A stretch of 64,000 nt of DNA from Bradyrhizobium forestalis (GTDB taxonomy: Bacteria; Pseudomonadota; Alphaproteobacteria; Rhizobiales; Xanthobacteraceae): contig NZ_PGVG01000008.1 in the NCBI RefSeq assembly GCF_002795245.1, positions 171,543-235,542 on the forward strand, given 5' to 3'. Shown here one piece after another: positions 34,440 through 42,972 of this stretch. Under the pieces are notes generated by a model. It ran no database searches, was not told the origin of the DNA, and saw only the letters and a list, made by a program, of their open reading frames with translations. The position numbers were made by a program, and so were the translations under genes. Each line of letters begins with the position of its first letter. Within the stretch, counting starts at the first letter, position 1.

Positions 34440-35456
34440 TCACTCCGCCAGCGCGTTGTATTTCTTCAGCGAGGCCTTCAGATCGGCCAACGCCGCATCC
34501 GGATTGGCACCGGCCTTCTTGGCGCCGTCGCCCCAGGTCTTGACCAGCGGCTCGGCGGCCTTCTTCCAGGCGGCGGTCTGTTCAGTCGTCAGCTTGTAGA
34601 CCTCGTGGCCGGATTCCGCCTTCACCTTGTCGATGCCGGCGTCCTCGAACTTGCCCCAGTGCTCGCCGACCGCGCCCGCCATCTCGACCGTGCAGTTCTT
34701 GTCGATCGCGGCCTTCTGCTTGTCGGACATCGCGTTGTACTTGTCCTTGTTGATCACGAACACGAAGGTCGTGGTGTAGAGCGGCGCCTCCATGTCGTAT
34801 TTGGTCACCTTGTCGATGCCGAACAGCACGAGCGAGCCCCAGGGGAAGGTGACGCCGTCGGCGACGCCGCGCTCGATGATGTCGCGCACTTCCGGCGCCG
34901 AGGACTGCACATTGGTGCCGCCGAGCGAGGTGACGAAATTCGCCATGGTGGCGTGGGCGGGACGGATCTTCATGCCCTTCACGTCCTCAGGGCTGACGAT
35001 CTTCTTGGTGCGGGAATGGAACGAGGAGGGCGAATGGACGAAGGCGAGGCAGTATTTGACGTCCTTCATCTCCTTCTCGGCATATTTGCGATACCAGGCG
35101 TCCAACCCCATCGAGCCGCCCTTGGCGTCCGAGATCAGGAACGGCAATTCCCCGGCGCCGATGATCGGGAAGCGGCCGGGCTGGTAGCCGGGATTGACGT
35201 AGGTGACGTCGGCGATGCCGTCGCGCGCCATGTCGTAATGGTCGAAGGCCTTGCCGAGCTGCTGGGCCGGAAACACCTTGCCCTTGATGGTGCCGCCGGA
35301 AGCCTTCTCGACCGCGGCGGCCCAGTCCTCCAGCGATTTCTGCAGGGGATGCGAGGCCGGCACCCAGTGCGAGATCTTCAGATCGAAGGTCTTGTCCTGC
35401 GCGAGCGCTGGGCTCACGCTTGCTGCCAGCAGCAAGGCCAGACAGGCTTTCCTCAT
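34440..35456 (-). CDS. dctP: TRAP transporter substrate-binding protein (DctP)
   Basis: 338 residues. A signal peptide (RKACLALLLAASVSPALAQ) is followed by LKISHWVPASHPLQKSLEDW, typical of DctP proteins. MKIRPAHATMANFVTSLGG holds the conserved arginine (IRP) that pairs with the ligand carboxylate. A GGGAGA site precedes GTG-ATG; the ATG is used here. The intergenic DNA upstream carries two AT-rich palindromes. Location in an aromatic-acid island suggests a hydroxycinnamate ligand, as for R. palustris TarP, but this is contextual. Confidence 0.92.
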   Translation of the reverse strand: MRKACLALLLAASVSPALAQDKTFDLKISHWVPASHPLQKSLEDWAAAVEKASGGTIKGKVFPAQQLGKAFDHYDMARDGIADVTYVNPGYQPGRFPIIGAGELPFLISDAKGGSMGLDAWYRKYAEKEMKDVKYCLAFVHSPSSFHSRTKKIVSPEDVKGMKIRPAHATMANFVTSLGGTNVQSSAPEVRDIIERGVADGVTFPWGSLVLFGIDKVTKYDMEAPLYTTTFVFVINKDKYNAMSDKQKAAIDKNCTVEMAGAVGEHWGKFEDAGIDKVKAESGHEVYKLTTEQTAAWKKAAEPLVKTWGDGAKKAGANPDAALADLKASLKKYNALAE

Positions 35457-35503
35457 CACGCGTCTCTCCCTTTTTCGACGGCGGGCTTCGATGGCCCGGT
35501 CTC

Positions 35504-35519
35504 GTTAATTAACATGTTA
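35504..35519. promoter_or_regulatory. Overlapping palindromes upstream of DctP
   Basis: GTTAATTAAC (35504-35513) and TAACATGTTA (35510-35519) are perfect, overlapping palindromes 48-63 bp upstream of the DctP start. A single GTTAT half site follows at 35516. They are AT-rich like the other island operators but do not match the full GTTAT-N5-ATAAC form. Confidence 0.5.
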
Positions 35520-35638
35520 TCTAATTGGCCGGCGCGTTCAAGCCGGAACTGACGCGCGCCTTGTCGCGCCATCTACGTCAGCCATGTTGCATGGATTTGT
35601 CGCTGCTCGGGCGACGACCGCTCCCCTTTTGCGCAAAC

Positions 35639-35653
35639 GTTATATGATATAAT
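35639..35653. promoter_or_regulatory. Island operator C
   Basis: GTTAT-ATGAT-ATAAT differs by one base from the GTTAT-N5-ATAAC arrangement upstream of the crotonase operon. It is located between the divergent DctP and PaaI-type genes. Confidence 0.6.
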
Positions 35654-35876
35654 TATCGTCTGCGGGCCTTTGCCACAAGCAGGCCGCGACGAAAGCCTAC
35701 AGCATCGCAAGGAGCAAGTATTGCGGACAAAAGTCGCAATCATCGAGGCCGGGCCGTTGAGGCGACGGCGGAGCTCGTTTCAAACACCTGCACAAATTCC
35801 GTTTAAAGCTTTGTAGGTGATGCATTCGTCGCTTCATTCGCCTCCAATGCAGCCAAGCCAATGAAGCGAGACCGCC

Positions 35877-36293
35877 ATGACCCCCACCGACATCCCCGCC
35901 GGCTTCGAGCCGCATTTCCGCAAAGCGCCGCTCACCGATCCCTGGGAGCCGCTCTATTCGAAGAAAACCGACAAAGGCGTCACGGTGGGATTGCGGCTGG
36001 CGACGCCGCATACCAATGCGCGCGGCCTGATCCATGGCGGATTGATCGCGGCGCTGGCCGATGCCGCCATGGGCTACAGTTGCGCCCAGGCGACGGGCTG
36101 GACGACGTCCTTCGTCACGATCTCGTTGTCGGTCGATTACGTCGGCGCCGCCGAGGTCGGTCAGTGGCTTGCGGTCGAGGGCGAGGCGATCAAGACCGGC
36201 AGTACGATCTGCTTCGCGCAATGCCTGGTGAAAGCGGACGACGCCGTGATCGCGCGCGCCAGCGGCACGTTTCGCGTGGTGCCGAAGAAATAG
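35877..36293 (+). CDS. PaaI-family thioesterase
   Basis: 138 residues with the hot-dog-fold PaaI signature NARGLIHGGLIAALADAAMG (the HGG turn before the catalytic helix with the conserved aspartate) and a following SLSVDYVGAAEVGQWLAVEG strand. It hydrolyses aryl-CoA or short acyl-CoA esters. It is divergent from the DctPQM operon across a region with island-type palindromes, which suggests co-regulation and a role in releasing CoA from aromatic intermediates. Confidence 0.88.
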   Translation: MTPTDIPAGFEPHFRKAPLTDPWEPLYSKKTDKGVTVGLRLATPHTNARGLIHGGLIAALADAAMGYSCAQATGWTTSFVTISLSVDYVGAAEVGQWLAVEGEAIKTGSTICFAQCLVKADDAVIARASGTFRVVPKK

Positions 36294-36300
36294 GTCTCTC

Positions 36301-36427
36301 GTGCCCCGGACGCAGCGCAGCGCCCTCTTCGGCGGTGCGCTGCAGAGCCGGGGCCCATCCATCAGCAGCTTACTCTGTGGCGCTCTGGGTCCCGGCGCTG
36401 CGCCGCTTCGCGGCGCGTCCGGGACAT
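36301..36427. repeat. Dispersed intergenic repeat related to the CCGGGACGAC family
   Basis: It begins TGCCCCGGACGCAGCGCAGC and ends CGCTTCGCGGCGCGTCCGGG, with GGGTCCCGGCGCTGCGCC inside. The ends are inverted. It lies between the thioesterase and the convergent LysR gene. Confidence 0.65.
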
Positions 36428-36431
36428 GCAC

Positions 36432-37322
36432 CTACCCGAACCTCCACGCCGCCGTCTCCACCACGAGATCGATGAACGCGCGCACCTTGGCCGAGAGCAG
36501 CCGTGAGGTCGGGTAGACGACGTGGATCGGCAGCGCCGGCTGCTCGTATTTTGCCAAGACTATTTTCAGGCGCCCGCGCTTCAGCCCCTCGGCGGCCTGA
36601 TAGGCCAGCACCCGCGTCACGCCGCCGCCGGCTTCGGCATATTGCAGGGCGGCGTCGGCGCTGTTGCTGGTGAAGCGCGGGGACGGCGTCACCTCGATGT
36701 CGCGGCCGTCCTGCACGAAGTGCCAGCTGGCCGATGGCCCGAACTGGATGGTCTGATGCGCGGCGAGCGCCTCCGGCGTCTTCGGCTCGCCATGGCGCTT
36801 CAGATAGCCGGGCGCGGCCACAACGATCCGCCGCATGTCGCCGACCTGGCGCGCCACCAGCGAAGAATCGGCGAGATGACCGATCCGCACCGCGGCGTCG
36901 ACGGCGTCTTCCACGAGGTTGACGAGGTGGTCCGACAGCCTGAGCTCGGCGGCGACCTCAGGGTAGCGCTTGAGATAGGCGGTCATGACCGGCCCGACAT
37001 GCAGTCGGCCGAAGCCGACCGGTGCCGACACCACCAGCCGTCCGCTCGGCCGGGTGCGCTCCTCCCGCGCCGAGCCGTCGGCCTCCTCGACATCGGCGAG
37101 GATGCGCCGCGCGCGCTCCAGATAGCGCGTGCCGACGTCGGTCAGCGTCACCTGCCGGGTGGTCCGCTGCAGCAGCCGCGCGCCGAGATGCTCCTCCAGT
37201 GCCGCGATCATCCGCGTCACCGCCGAGGGCGACAGCCGCAGCTTGCGCGCCGCCGGCGCAAAGCCGCGCAGATCGGCGACGGTGACGAAGACGTGCATGG
37301 CTTCGAGGCGGTCCATGGGCAT
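36432..37322 (-). CDS. LysR-family transcriptional regulator
   Basis: 296 residues. The N-terminal HTH includes MHVFVTVADLRGFAPAARKL and LSPSAVTRMIAALEEHLGAR. The C-terminal effector domain (about 90-290) shows RLVVSAPVGFGRLHVGPVM, as in the LysR subgroup of 'LysR_substrate / PBP2_CrgA-like' regulators. The gene is divergent from the flavin-type oxidoreductase gene at 37439, and a symmetrical ATTGC-N7-GCAAT box is found between them, the usual LysR arrangement. ATG 37316 is an equally possible start. Confidence 0.9.
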   Translation of the reverse strand: MPMDRLEAMHVFVTVADLRGFAPAARKLRLSPSAVTRMIAALEEHLGARLLQRTTRQVTLTDVGTRYLERARRILADVEEADGSAREERTRPSGRLVVSAPVGFGRLHVGPVMTAYLKRYPEVAAELRLSDHLVNLVEDAVDAAVRIGHLADSSLVARQVGDMRRIVVAAPGYLKRHGEPKTPEALAAHQTIQFGPSASWHFVQDGRDIEVTPSPRFTSNSADAALQYAEAGGGVTRVLAYQAAEGLKRGRLKIVLAKYEQPALPIHVVYPTSRLLSAKVRAFIDLVVETAAWRFG

Positions 37323-37323
37323 T

Positions 37324-37340
37324 ATTGCATATATCGCAAT
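37324..37340. promoter_or_regulatory. Candidate LysR box
   Basis: ATTGCATATATCGCAAT (arms ATTGC and GCAAT, 7-bp spacer) fits the T-N11-A rule for LysR sites. It lies immediately upstream of the LysR start, in the gap shared with the divergent gene. Confidence 0.65.
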
Positions 37341-37438
37341 GATGAAGTGTCAAGCGGCCAGATTGTTTTAGCCGCCGGAAGGTCCACCTTTGTCCTCGAA
37401 AGACGCAGAGATGCGCCGGAATCTCAGGAGATGTTCCG

Positions 37439-38062
37439 ATGACGACAGTCCACACCTATGCCAGCGACGTCGCCTTCTCGCCGGCGGTGAAGGCGATCCA
37501 GGCCCGCAAGGGGTCGCGTGAGGCCTACGCGCGTAGCGAGCAGCGCGGCTGGCGCACCGAGGTCGACGACAACCTCGCGGCCTTCCTGGCCGATGCCAAC
37601 AGCTTCTATTTCGCCACCGCGTCAGCCGACGGCCAGCCCTATATCCAGCATCGCGGTGGTCCCAAGGGCTTTCTCAAGGTGCTGGACAAGCAGACGCTGG
37701 CCTTCGCCGACTATGCCGGCAACCAGCAGTTCATCACCCAGGGCAATCTCTCGGAGAATCCCAAGGCCTACATCTTCGTGATGGATTACGCCCATCGCCG
37801 CCGGGTGAAGATCTGGGGCGAGGCGCGCGTGGTCGAGGACGACGAGGCGCTGACCACATCGCTGATGCCAAAGGGTTACCGCGCCCGGCCCGAGCAGGTG
37901 ATCCTGTTCAAGATCGCAGCCTGGGACACCAACTGCCCGCAGCACATCCCGCAGAAATTCGACGCGCCGGATGTGGCGGCGGCGCTGGCGGCGAGGGATG
38001 CGAGGATCGCGGAGCTGGAGGCGGAGGTTGCGGCGTTGAAGGGGGAGAAGGCGACGGGTTGA
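37439..38062 (+). CDS. Pyridoxamine 5'-phosphate oxidase-like FMN-binding protein
   Basis: 207 residues from an ATG with a CAGGAG site. The split-barrel flavin-binding core spans about residues 35-160, with FYFATASADGQPYIQHRGGP, NQQFITQGNLSENPKAYIFV and RRRVKIWGEARVVEDD. It ends in a helical, coiled-coil-like tail (ARDARIAELEAEVAALKGEK). Family members bind FMN or F420 and reduce small electrophiles. It is divergent from and probably controlled by the LysR regulator. Confidence 0.88.
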   Translation: MTTVHTYASDVAFSPAVKAIQARKGSREAYARSEQRGWRTEVDDNLAAFLADANSFYFATASADGQPYIQHRGGPKGFLKVLDKQTLAFADYAGNQQFITQGNLSENPKAYIFVMDYAHRRRVKIWGEARVVEDDEALTTSLMPKGYRARPEQVILFKIAAWDTNCPQHIPQKFDAPDVAAALAARDARIAELEAEVAALKGEKATG

Positions 38063-38090
38063 AGTCGGCCTCTGCAGTTGCCACGCTCCG

Positions 38091-38213
38091 GTGTCATGCC
38101 CCGCGAAGGCGGGGCATCCAGTACGCCGCGGCCCCTCGGTTCAAGCACGGCCGTTTCTGGAATACTGGATCGTCCGCCCCTGTGCGCAATTGCGCACTAG
38201 GCGGACGATGACA
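38091..38213. repeat. Dispersed repeat, GTGTCATnnCCCGC family, copy 1
   Basis: The left arm GTGTCATGCCCCGCGAAGGC folds on itself (CCCCGC/GCGGGG), ATCCAGTACGCCG and AATACTGGATCGTCCG are inverted copies, and the right end is a GTCCGCC...GGCGGAC hairpin. The same architecture occurs at 50111-50213. Confidence 0.7.
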
Positions 38214-38240
38214 GCTGAGTTTGCAGCGACGTCTCGGAGA

Positions 38241-38972
38241 CTAAATCGCACTCGCGCCTTCATGCTGGAAGCCGAGATAGCTCGCCGCCACGCGTTCGTT
38301 CGCGGCGATGTCGCTGGCCTTGCCGCTGAGCACGAACTCGCCGAGCTCCATCACATAGGCATGGTCCGCGATCTTCAGCGCGGCCTGTGCGTTCTGCTCG
38401 ACCAGCAGCACGGAGACGCCGGCGGCGCGGAGCTCGGTGACGATGCGGAAGATGTCGGCGACGATGATCGGGGCAAGGCCGAGGCTCGGCTCGTCCAGCA
38501 TCAGGAGCTTCGGCTCGCCCATCAGCGCCCGGCCCATCGCCAGCATCTGCTGCTCGCCGCCGGAGAGCGTGCCGGCGAGCTGCTTGCGGCGCTCCTTCAG
38601 CCGCGGAAACAGCGCATAGACCCGCTCGATCGAGGATTTCGCCCGGCTCCTTTCGATGCGGAAGGCGCCCAGCTCGAGATTGTCCTCGACATTCATGGTC
38701 ACGAACAATTCGCGGTGCTCGGGGACGAGGCCGAGGCCCATCGCGACGCGGTCCTCGATGTCGAGCCGGGCGAGATCCTGCCCGGCGAAGGCAACGCGGC
38801 CCTTCAGCGGCAGGATGCCCATGATGGCCGAGAGCAGCGTGGTCTTGCCGGCGCCGTTGGCGCCGACGATGGTGACGATCTCATTGGTGCCGACCTCGAG
38901 CGAGACCGAGCGTACGGCCTCGACCTTGCCATAGGCGACATGCGCATCGGTGACGGACAACAGCGCGCTCAT
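38241..38972 (-). CDS. livF: LivF-type ABC transporter ATPase (island)
   Basis: 243 residues: Walker A GANGAGKTT, Q-loop region, signature LSGGEQQMLAMGRAL, Walker B LLMLDEPSLGL and switch VEQNAQAAL. The sequence matches LivF of branched-chain/aromatic-acid transporters. The stop of the upstream LivM-LivG fusion gene overlaps its start (38969-38972). It is the last gene of the LivH / LivM-LivG / LivF operon in the hydroxycinnamate island. Confidence 0.93.
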   Translation of the reverse strand: MSALLSVTDAHVAYGKVEAVRSVSLEVGTNEIVTIVGANGAGKTTLLSAIMGILPLKGRVAFAGQDLARLDIEDRVAMGLGLVPEHRELFVTMNVEDNLELGAFRIERSRAKSSIERVYALFPRLKERRKQLAGTLSGGEQQMLAMGRALMGEPKLLMLDEPSLGLAPIIVADIFRIVTELRAAGVSVLLVEQNAQAALKIADHAYVMELGEFVLSGKASDIAANERVAASYLGFQHEGASAI

Positions 38973-40738
38973 GCCGCCACTCCGAGATAGGCCTTGATCA
39001 CTTCGGGATTGGTCTTGATCGTGGCAGGCGTGCCCTCCGCGATCTTGGTGCCGAAATCGAGCACCACGATGCGGTCGGCGAGGTTCATGACGAAGCCCAT
39101 GTCGTGCTCCACCAGCAGCACGCTCATTCCGCCGTCGCGCAGCTCGCGGAGCAGCGCGGCGAGCCGCTGCTTTTCCATGTGGCGCAGGCCCGCGGCCGGC
39201 TCGTCGAGCAGCAGCAGCATCGGATCGACGCAGAGCGCACGGGCAATCTCGACGATGCGCTGCTGGCCGAGCGAAAGGCTGCCGGCAAGCTGGTGCATCT
39301 GCTCGGTGAGGCCGACGCGCTCGATCTGCCGCGCGGCTTCCGCAAGCAGTTTTGCTTCGTCGGCGCGATCGAGCCGCAGCATCGAGGTGATCGGCCCGGA
39401 ATGGCCGCGCAGATGCGCGCCGATCGCGACATTCTCCAGCACCGTCATGTCAGGGACCAGCTTGACGTGCTGAAAGGTCCTGCTGATGCCGAGCTTGACG
39501 ATCTCCTGCGGCGGCGCGTTGTCGACTTTCTTGCCGAGCACCGAGATCGAGCCCGAGGTCGCCGACAGCACGCCGGTGATCAGATTGAACGTCGTGCTCT
39601 TGCCGGCGCCGTTCGGACCGATCAGCGCGACGATCTCGCGGGCCTGGACGTCGAAGGAGACGTTGTTGACCGCGACCACGCCGCCGAACTGTTTTCGCGC
39701 TTTCTCGACCTGAAGCAGGACGCCGGATTCGCCGGCCGCGCGGGCGCGATGTTCCAGCTTCAACGAGGTGTCAGGCTTCCTGCCACCGCTGCGCTCGGGC
39801 AGAAAGGATATCAGCCACGGCCACAGGCCACCGGGCGCGAGCTGCAGCAGCGCCACCAGCATGATGCCGAACACGATGGTCTCGACCTGGCCGGAGCCGG
39901 GCAGGATCAGCGGCAGATAGCTTTGCAGCACCTCCTTCAGCACCACCACGATCGCCGCGCCCAAGACACCGCCCCAGACATAGCCGGCGCCGCCGACGAC
40001 TGCGATGAAGAGATATTCGATACCGGCCTGGGCGCCGAACGGCGTCGGGTTCACCGCGCGCTGGAGATGGGCGTAGAGCCAGCCCGAAAGGCCGGCGAGC
40101 ACCGCGGCATGGATGAACACCAAGAGCTTTGCGCGCGGCGTGTGCACGCCGAATGCCTCGGCGGCGACATGGCCGCGGCGCAGCGCGCGAATGGCGCGGC
40201 CGGTGCGGGAGTCCAACAGGTTCATCGTCAGCAGGGCCGAGACGATCACGGCGACCCAGATCGCATAATAGATCGAGCCGGGCGAGAGCATCTTGAACGC
40301 GCCGATCGACAGTGGCGGGATCGCCGAGATGCCGTCGTTTCTCCCCAAGAATTCCAGCTTGCTGAAGAGATAGAACAGGCCGAGCCCCCAGGCGAGCGTG
40401 CCGAGCGGCAGATAATGGCCGGAGAGGCGGACCGTGATCAGCCCGAGCAGCACCGCCAGCGATCCGCTGACCAATAGCGACAGCGGCAGTGTCAGCCACG
40501 GCGACAAGCCGTAGGCCGTCGACAGCACCGCGGTGGTGTAGGCGCCGAATCCGACGAAGGCGGCTTGTCCGAACGAGGTGAGGCCGCCGACGCCGGTCAG
40601 CAGCACGAGGCCCATCGCGACCAGCGCCGCGAGGCCGATATTGTCGAGCAGCACGATCCAGAACGGCGGCATGCCGGGAAGATGCGGGATCGCCGCCATG
40701 ACAAGTGCGAAGACGAGGACGGGAAGCCGGCTCTGCAT
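38969..40738 (-). CDS. LivM-LivG fusion: permease and ATPase in one polypeptide
   Basis: 589 residues. Residues 1 to ~310 form a LivM permease with about eight membrane segments and the conserved [20 protein letters not shown] and [20 protein letters not shown]. Residues ~335-589 are a complete LivG ATPase: Walker [10 protein letters not shown], signature [15 protein letters not shown], Walker [12 protein letters not shown], switch VEHDMGFVM. The normal arrangement is two genes, as in the second Liv set of this window. It is probably the core of a CouPSTU-like hydroxycinnamate importer. Confidence 0.92.
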   Translation of the reverse strand: MQSRLPVLVFALVMAAIPHLPGMPPFWIVLLDNIGLAALVAMGLVLLTGVGGLTSFGQAAFVGFGAYTTAVLSTAYGLSPWLTLPLSLLVSGSLAVLLGLITVRLSGHYLPLGTLAWGLGLFYLFSKLEFLGRNDGISAIPPLSIGAFKMLSPGSIYYAIWVAVIVSALLTMNLLDSRTGRAIRALRRGHVAAEAFGVHTPRAKLLVFIHAAVLAGLSGWLYAHLQRAVNPTPFGAQAGIEYLFIAVVGGAGYVWGGVLGAAIVVVLKEVLQSYLPLILPGSGQVETIVFGIMLVALLQLAPGGLWPWLISFLPERSGGRKPDTSLKLEHRARAAGESGVLLQVEKARKQFGGVVAVNNVSFDVQAREIVALIGPNGAGKSTTFNLITGVLSATSGSISVLGKKVDNAPPQEIVKLGISRTFQHVKLVPDMTVLENVAIGAHLRGHSGPITSMLRLDRADEAKLLAEAARQIERVGLTEQMHQLAGSLSLGQQRIVEIARALCVDPMLLLLDEPAAGLRHMEKQRLAALLRELRDGGMSVLLVEHDMGFVMNLADRIVVLDFGTKIAEGTPATIKTNPEVIKAYLGVAA

Positions 40739-40745
40739 CTTGGCC

Positions 40746-41786
40746 TCAGTCCTTCTCTTCTTCGACGGCGGGCGCGGCGAGCGAGCGCAGCAGCAGCACC
40801 GGGATCAGCAGCATGAAAACGATCACCTCCTTGTAGTTGGAGGCATAGAAGGACGAGAACGCCTCGACGATGCCGACCACCAGCGCCGCGACGGCGGTTA
40901 AGGGGTAGCTGACGAGGCCGCCGATGATCGCGGCGACGAAACCCTTCAGCCCGATCAGGAAGCCCGAGTCATAGTAGAGCGTCGTGATCGGCACGATCAT
41001 GATGCCCGAGAGCGCGCCGATCACCGAGGCCAGCAGGAAGGCGATCTGCCCCGACAGCGTGGTGCGGATGCCGGCCAGCCGCGCGCCCAGCCGGTTCACG
41101 GCGGTCGCGCGCAGCGCCTTGCCGTAGAGCGTCAGGCCGAAGAACAGCCAGAGTCCCACGATGAAGGCGATGGTGATGGCGTAGACGGTGATGCTCTGGC
41201 CGGTGAAGCGCAGCGCGCCGGCGGTGAAGGCGCCGGACAGCACGGCAGGTCCGCGCTGGCCTTCGGCGCCGAAGAACAACAGGCCGAGACCCTGCAGCGC
41301 GAGGTGCACGCCGACGGATGCGATCAGCAGCACCAGCACGGAGGTGTGCGCCAGCGGCTGGAAGGCGATGCGGTAGAGATAGAGGCCGATCATGGCCACG
41401 ATCACCAGCGACAGCGCGATGCAGACCGCCACCGGCGGCTTCTGCGCGGCGAAATAGATGGTCAGTGCCAGCACGATTGCCGGCAGCACGATGTTGGTGA
41501 TGCAGCTGCGGACGACCAGCCGCCCGTGCAGCGCCTTGCGCGCCACGAACAGGTCGAACGCGAAGGCGCCGATGCCCAGCGCCAGCGCGAGCTTGGCCGT
41601 GCCGGGCATCTGGCCCGCGGCCAGCGAGGCGTAGGTCAACGCGCCGTAGGTGACGAATTCGCCCTGGGGAATGAGGATGACGCGGGTGACGGCGAACACC
41701 AGCACCAGTGCCAGGCCGAGCAGCGCATAGATTGCGCCATTGGTGATGCCGTCCTGCACCAGGAACAGCATGATGGTGGTATTCAA
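40746..41786 (-). CDS. livH: LivH-type ABC transporter permease (island)
   Basis: 346 residues. QDGITNGAIYALLGLALVLV is the typical LivH first helix. RATAVNRLGARLAGIRTTLS is the cytoplasmic EAA-like loop, and later segments resemble PITTLYYDSGFLIGLKGFVA. The start is a TTG nine bases after AGGGGGAG; the first in-frame ATG (41771) lacks a ribosome site. It is the first gene of the Liv operon and faces the MarR gene across a palindrome-rich promoter region. Confidence 0.9.
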   Translation of the reverse strand: MNTTIMLFLVQDGITNGAIYALLGLALVLVFAVTRVILIPQGEFVTYGALTYASLAAGQMPGTAKLALALGIGAFAFDLFVARKALHGRLVVRSCITNIVLPAIVLALTIYFAAQKPPVAVCIALSLVIVAMIGLYLYRIAFQPLAHTSVLVLLIASVGVHLALQGLGLLFFGAEGQRGPAVLSGAFTAGALRFTGQSITVYAITIAFIVGLWLFFGLTLYGKALRATAVNRLGARLAGIRTTLSGQIAFLLASVIGALSGIMIVPITTLYYDSGFLIGLKGFVAAIIGGLVSYPLTAVAALVVGIVEAFSSFYASNYKEVIVFMLLIPVLLLRSLAAPAVEEEKD

Positions 41787-41867
41787 GACCGGACGCTCCC
41801 CCTAATCCGGACCGGTCCTCTCGATTGCGGTGGACGGTCCGCTCACAGCCATTGAAAAACGCTGACG

Positions 41868-41901
41868 ATATTTGATATGGTCCATAACAATTATCAAATA
41901 T
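41868..41901. promoter_or_regulatory. Island operator D between LivH and MarR
   Basis: ATATTTGATA (41868-41877) and TATCAAATAT (41892-41901) are perfect 10-bp inverted repeats. Inside is GATAT-GGTCC-ATAAC (41874-41888), one base away from the GTTAT-N5-ATAAC element of operator A. The position between divergent regulator and transporter genes fits autoregulation. Confidence 0.78.
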
Positions 41902-41959
41902 AACATCAAGGGTGGCGAGCGACCCGTCCCGAATTTAGCGGGATTACGAGCACGAGGCG

Positions 41960-42481
41960 ATGACCGTTTCCAAAACCGCTGAAAAGTCCTCCGAAAAGCC
42001 GGCCGACGCGGCCAAGGGCCGCAAGGACGCGTCCGAGCCGCAGGCTGAGGCGCTCCAGCTCGGCGAGCTTTCCGAGCAGCTCGGCTATGTCCTGAAGCGG
42101 GCCCAGCTCAAGGTGTTCGAGAACTTTCTGCGCTGCATGGCCTCGCTCCAGCTGACGCCGGCGCAGTTCTCGGTGCTGCTGCTGGTCGAGAAGAACCCCG
42201 GCCGTAACCAGACCGAGATCGCCTCCACACTCGGCATCCTCAGGCCGAACTTCGTGGCCATGCTCGACAATCTGGAGAGTCGCGACCTCTGCGCGCGGAT
42301 CCGCTCCACCAACGACCGCCGCTCGCACATCCTGGTCTTGACCGACAAGGGCAAGGCCGTGCTGGCGCGCGCAAAAAAACTCGTCGCCACCAAGCACGAG
42401 GCGCGGCTGAACGATCTGCTCGGCCAGGCCAACCGCGAGGCCCTGATCGGGATGCTCGCGAAGATCGCCAACGAGTTTTGA
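41960..42481 (+). CDS. MarR-family regulator (CouR-like)
   Basis: 173 residues. A Lys/Glu/Ala-rich N-terminal extension (about 1-35) precedes the MarR fold: QLTPAQFSVLLLVEKNPGRN, winged HTH NQTEIASTLGILRPNFVAML, and wing RSTNDRRSHILVLTDKGKAV. In R. palustris the MarR protein CouR represses p-coumarate genes and responds to p-coumaroyl-CoA. The same gene neighbourhood (CoA ligase, crotonase, ABC and TRAP aromatic transporters) suggests an equivalent here. GTTAT-N5-ATAAC sites at three promoters support a regulon. Confidence 0.87.
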   Translation: MTVSKTAEKSSEKPADAAKGRKDASEPQAEALQLGELSEQLGYVLKRAQLKVFENFLRCMASLQLTPAQFSVLLLVEKNPGRNQTEIASTLGILRPNFVAMLDNLESRDLCARIRSTNDRRSHILVLTDKGKAVLARAKKLVATKHEARLNDLLGQANREALIGMLAKIANEF

Positions 42482-42665
42482 GGCGGACGGTCATTCCTGG
42501 GTGCGTGCGAGCGCGGTGAGGCGGGACGAGCCCGGCTATGGATGGGGGAGTGCGGGGGCTAAACGGAATGATGCGCTGCATCTGGAAGATGATGCTTGAA
42601 ACGTCATTTTGCGCGTCCTAAGCTTGGCAAATCAAGCGCTGTAACTGCCACGGACATTGTGCCCC

Positions 42666-42941
42666 GTGATCACCGCCGCGCAGCTTCGGGCCGCCCGTGC
42701 CTTGCTCAGGATCGACCAGCGCGAACTCGCGCAGCGCTGTTCGCTGTCGCTGCCGACGATCCAGCGCATGGAGGCCTCCGAAGGGGTGATCCGCGGCAAT
42801 GTCGATTCCCTGGTGAAGCTGGTCGAGGCGCTGTCGATTGCCGGCATCGAGCTGATTGCCGAGGGGGCCGTGTCGAGTGCCGGGGGGCGCGGTGTGCGGC
42901 TGAAGTCTCCACCCCCGAGCGCAGGCGGCCAACAGCGATGA
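42666..42941 (+). CDS. Small XRE-type helix-turn-helix protein
   Basis: 91 residues from a GTG giving MITAAQLRAARALLRIDQRE. The HTH is QRELAQRCSLSLPTIQRMEA, followed by GNVDSLVKLVEALSIAGIEL, and the tail is disordered (SPPPSAGGQQR). A TTG nine bases upstream is possible. The gene lies 31 bp before the hydrogenase-related operon on the same strand and is the obvious candidate local regulator; no operator was identified. Confidence 0.75.
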   Translation: MITAAQLRAARALLRIDQRELAQRCSLSLPTIQRMEASEGVIRGNVDSLVKLVEALSIAGIELIAEGAVSSAGGRGVRLKSPPPSAGGQQR

Positions 42942-42972
42942 CGCGCGCGCAAGACATGATCCGGGAGCGGCT

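Larger units (their letters stand above)
35457..35876. other. 420-bp divergent regulatory gap between DctP and the PaaI-type thioesterase
   Basis: No coding frame is supported. The region carries AT-rich stretches standing out from the GC-rich surroundings, the palindromes at 35504-35519 and the operator-like site at 35639-35653. The segment 35700-35870 shows no recognised element. Confidence 0.6.
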
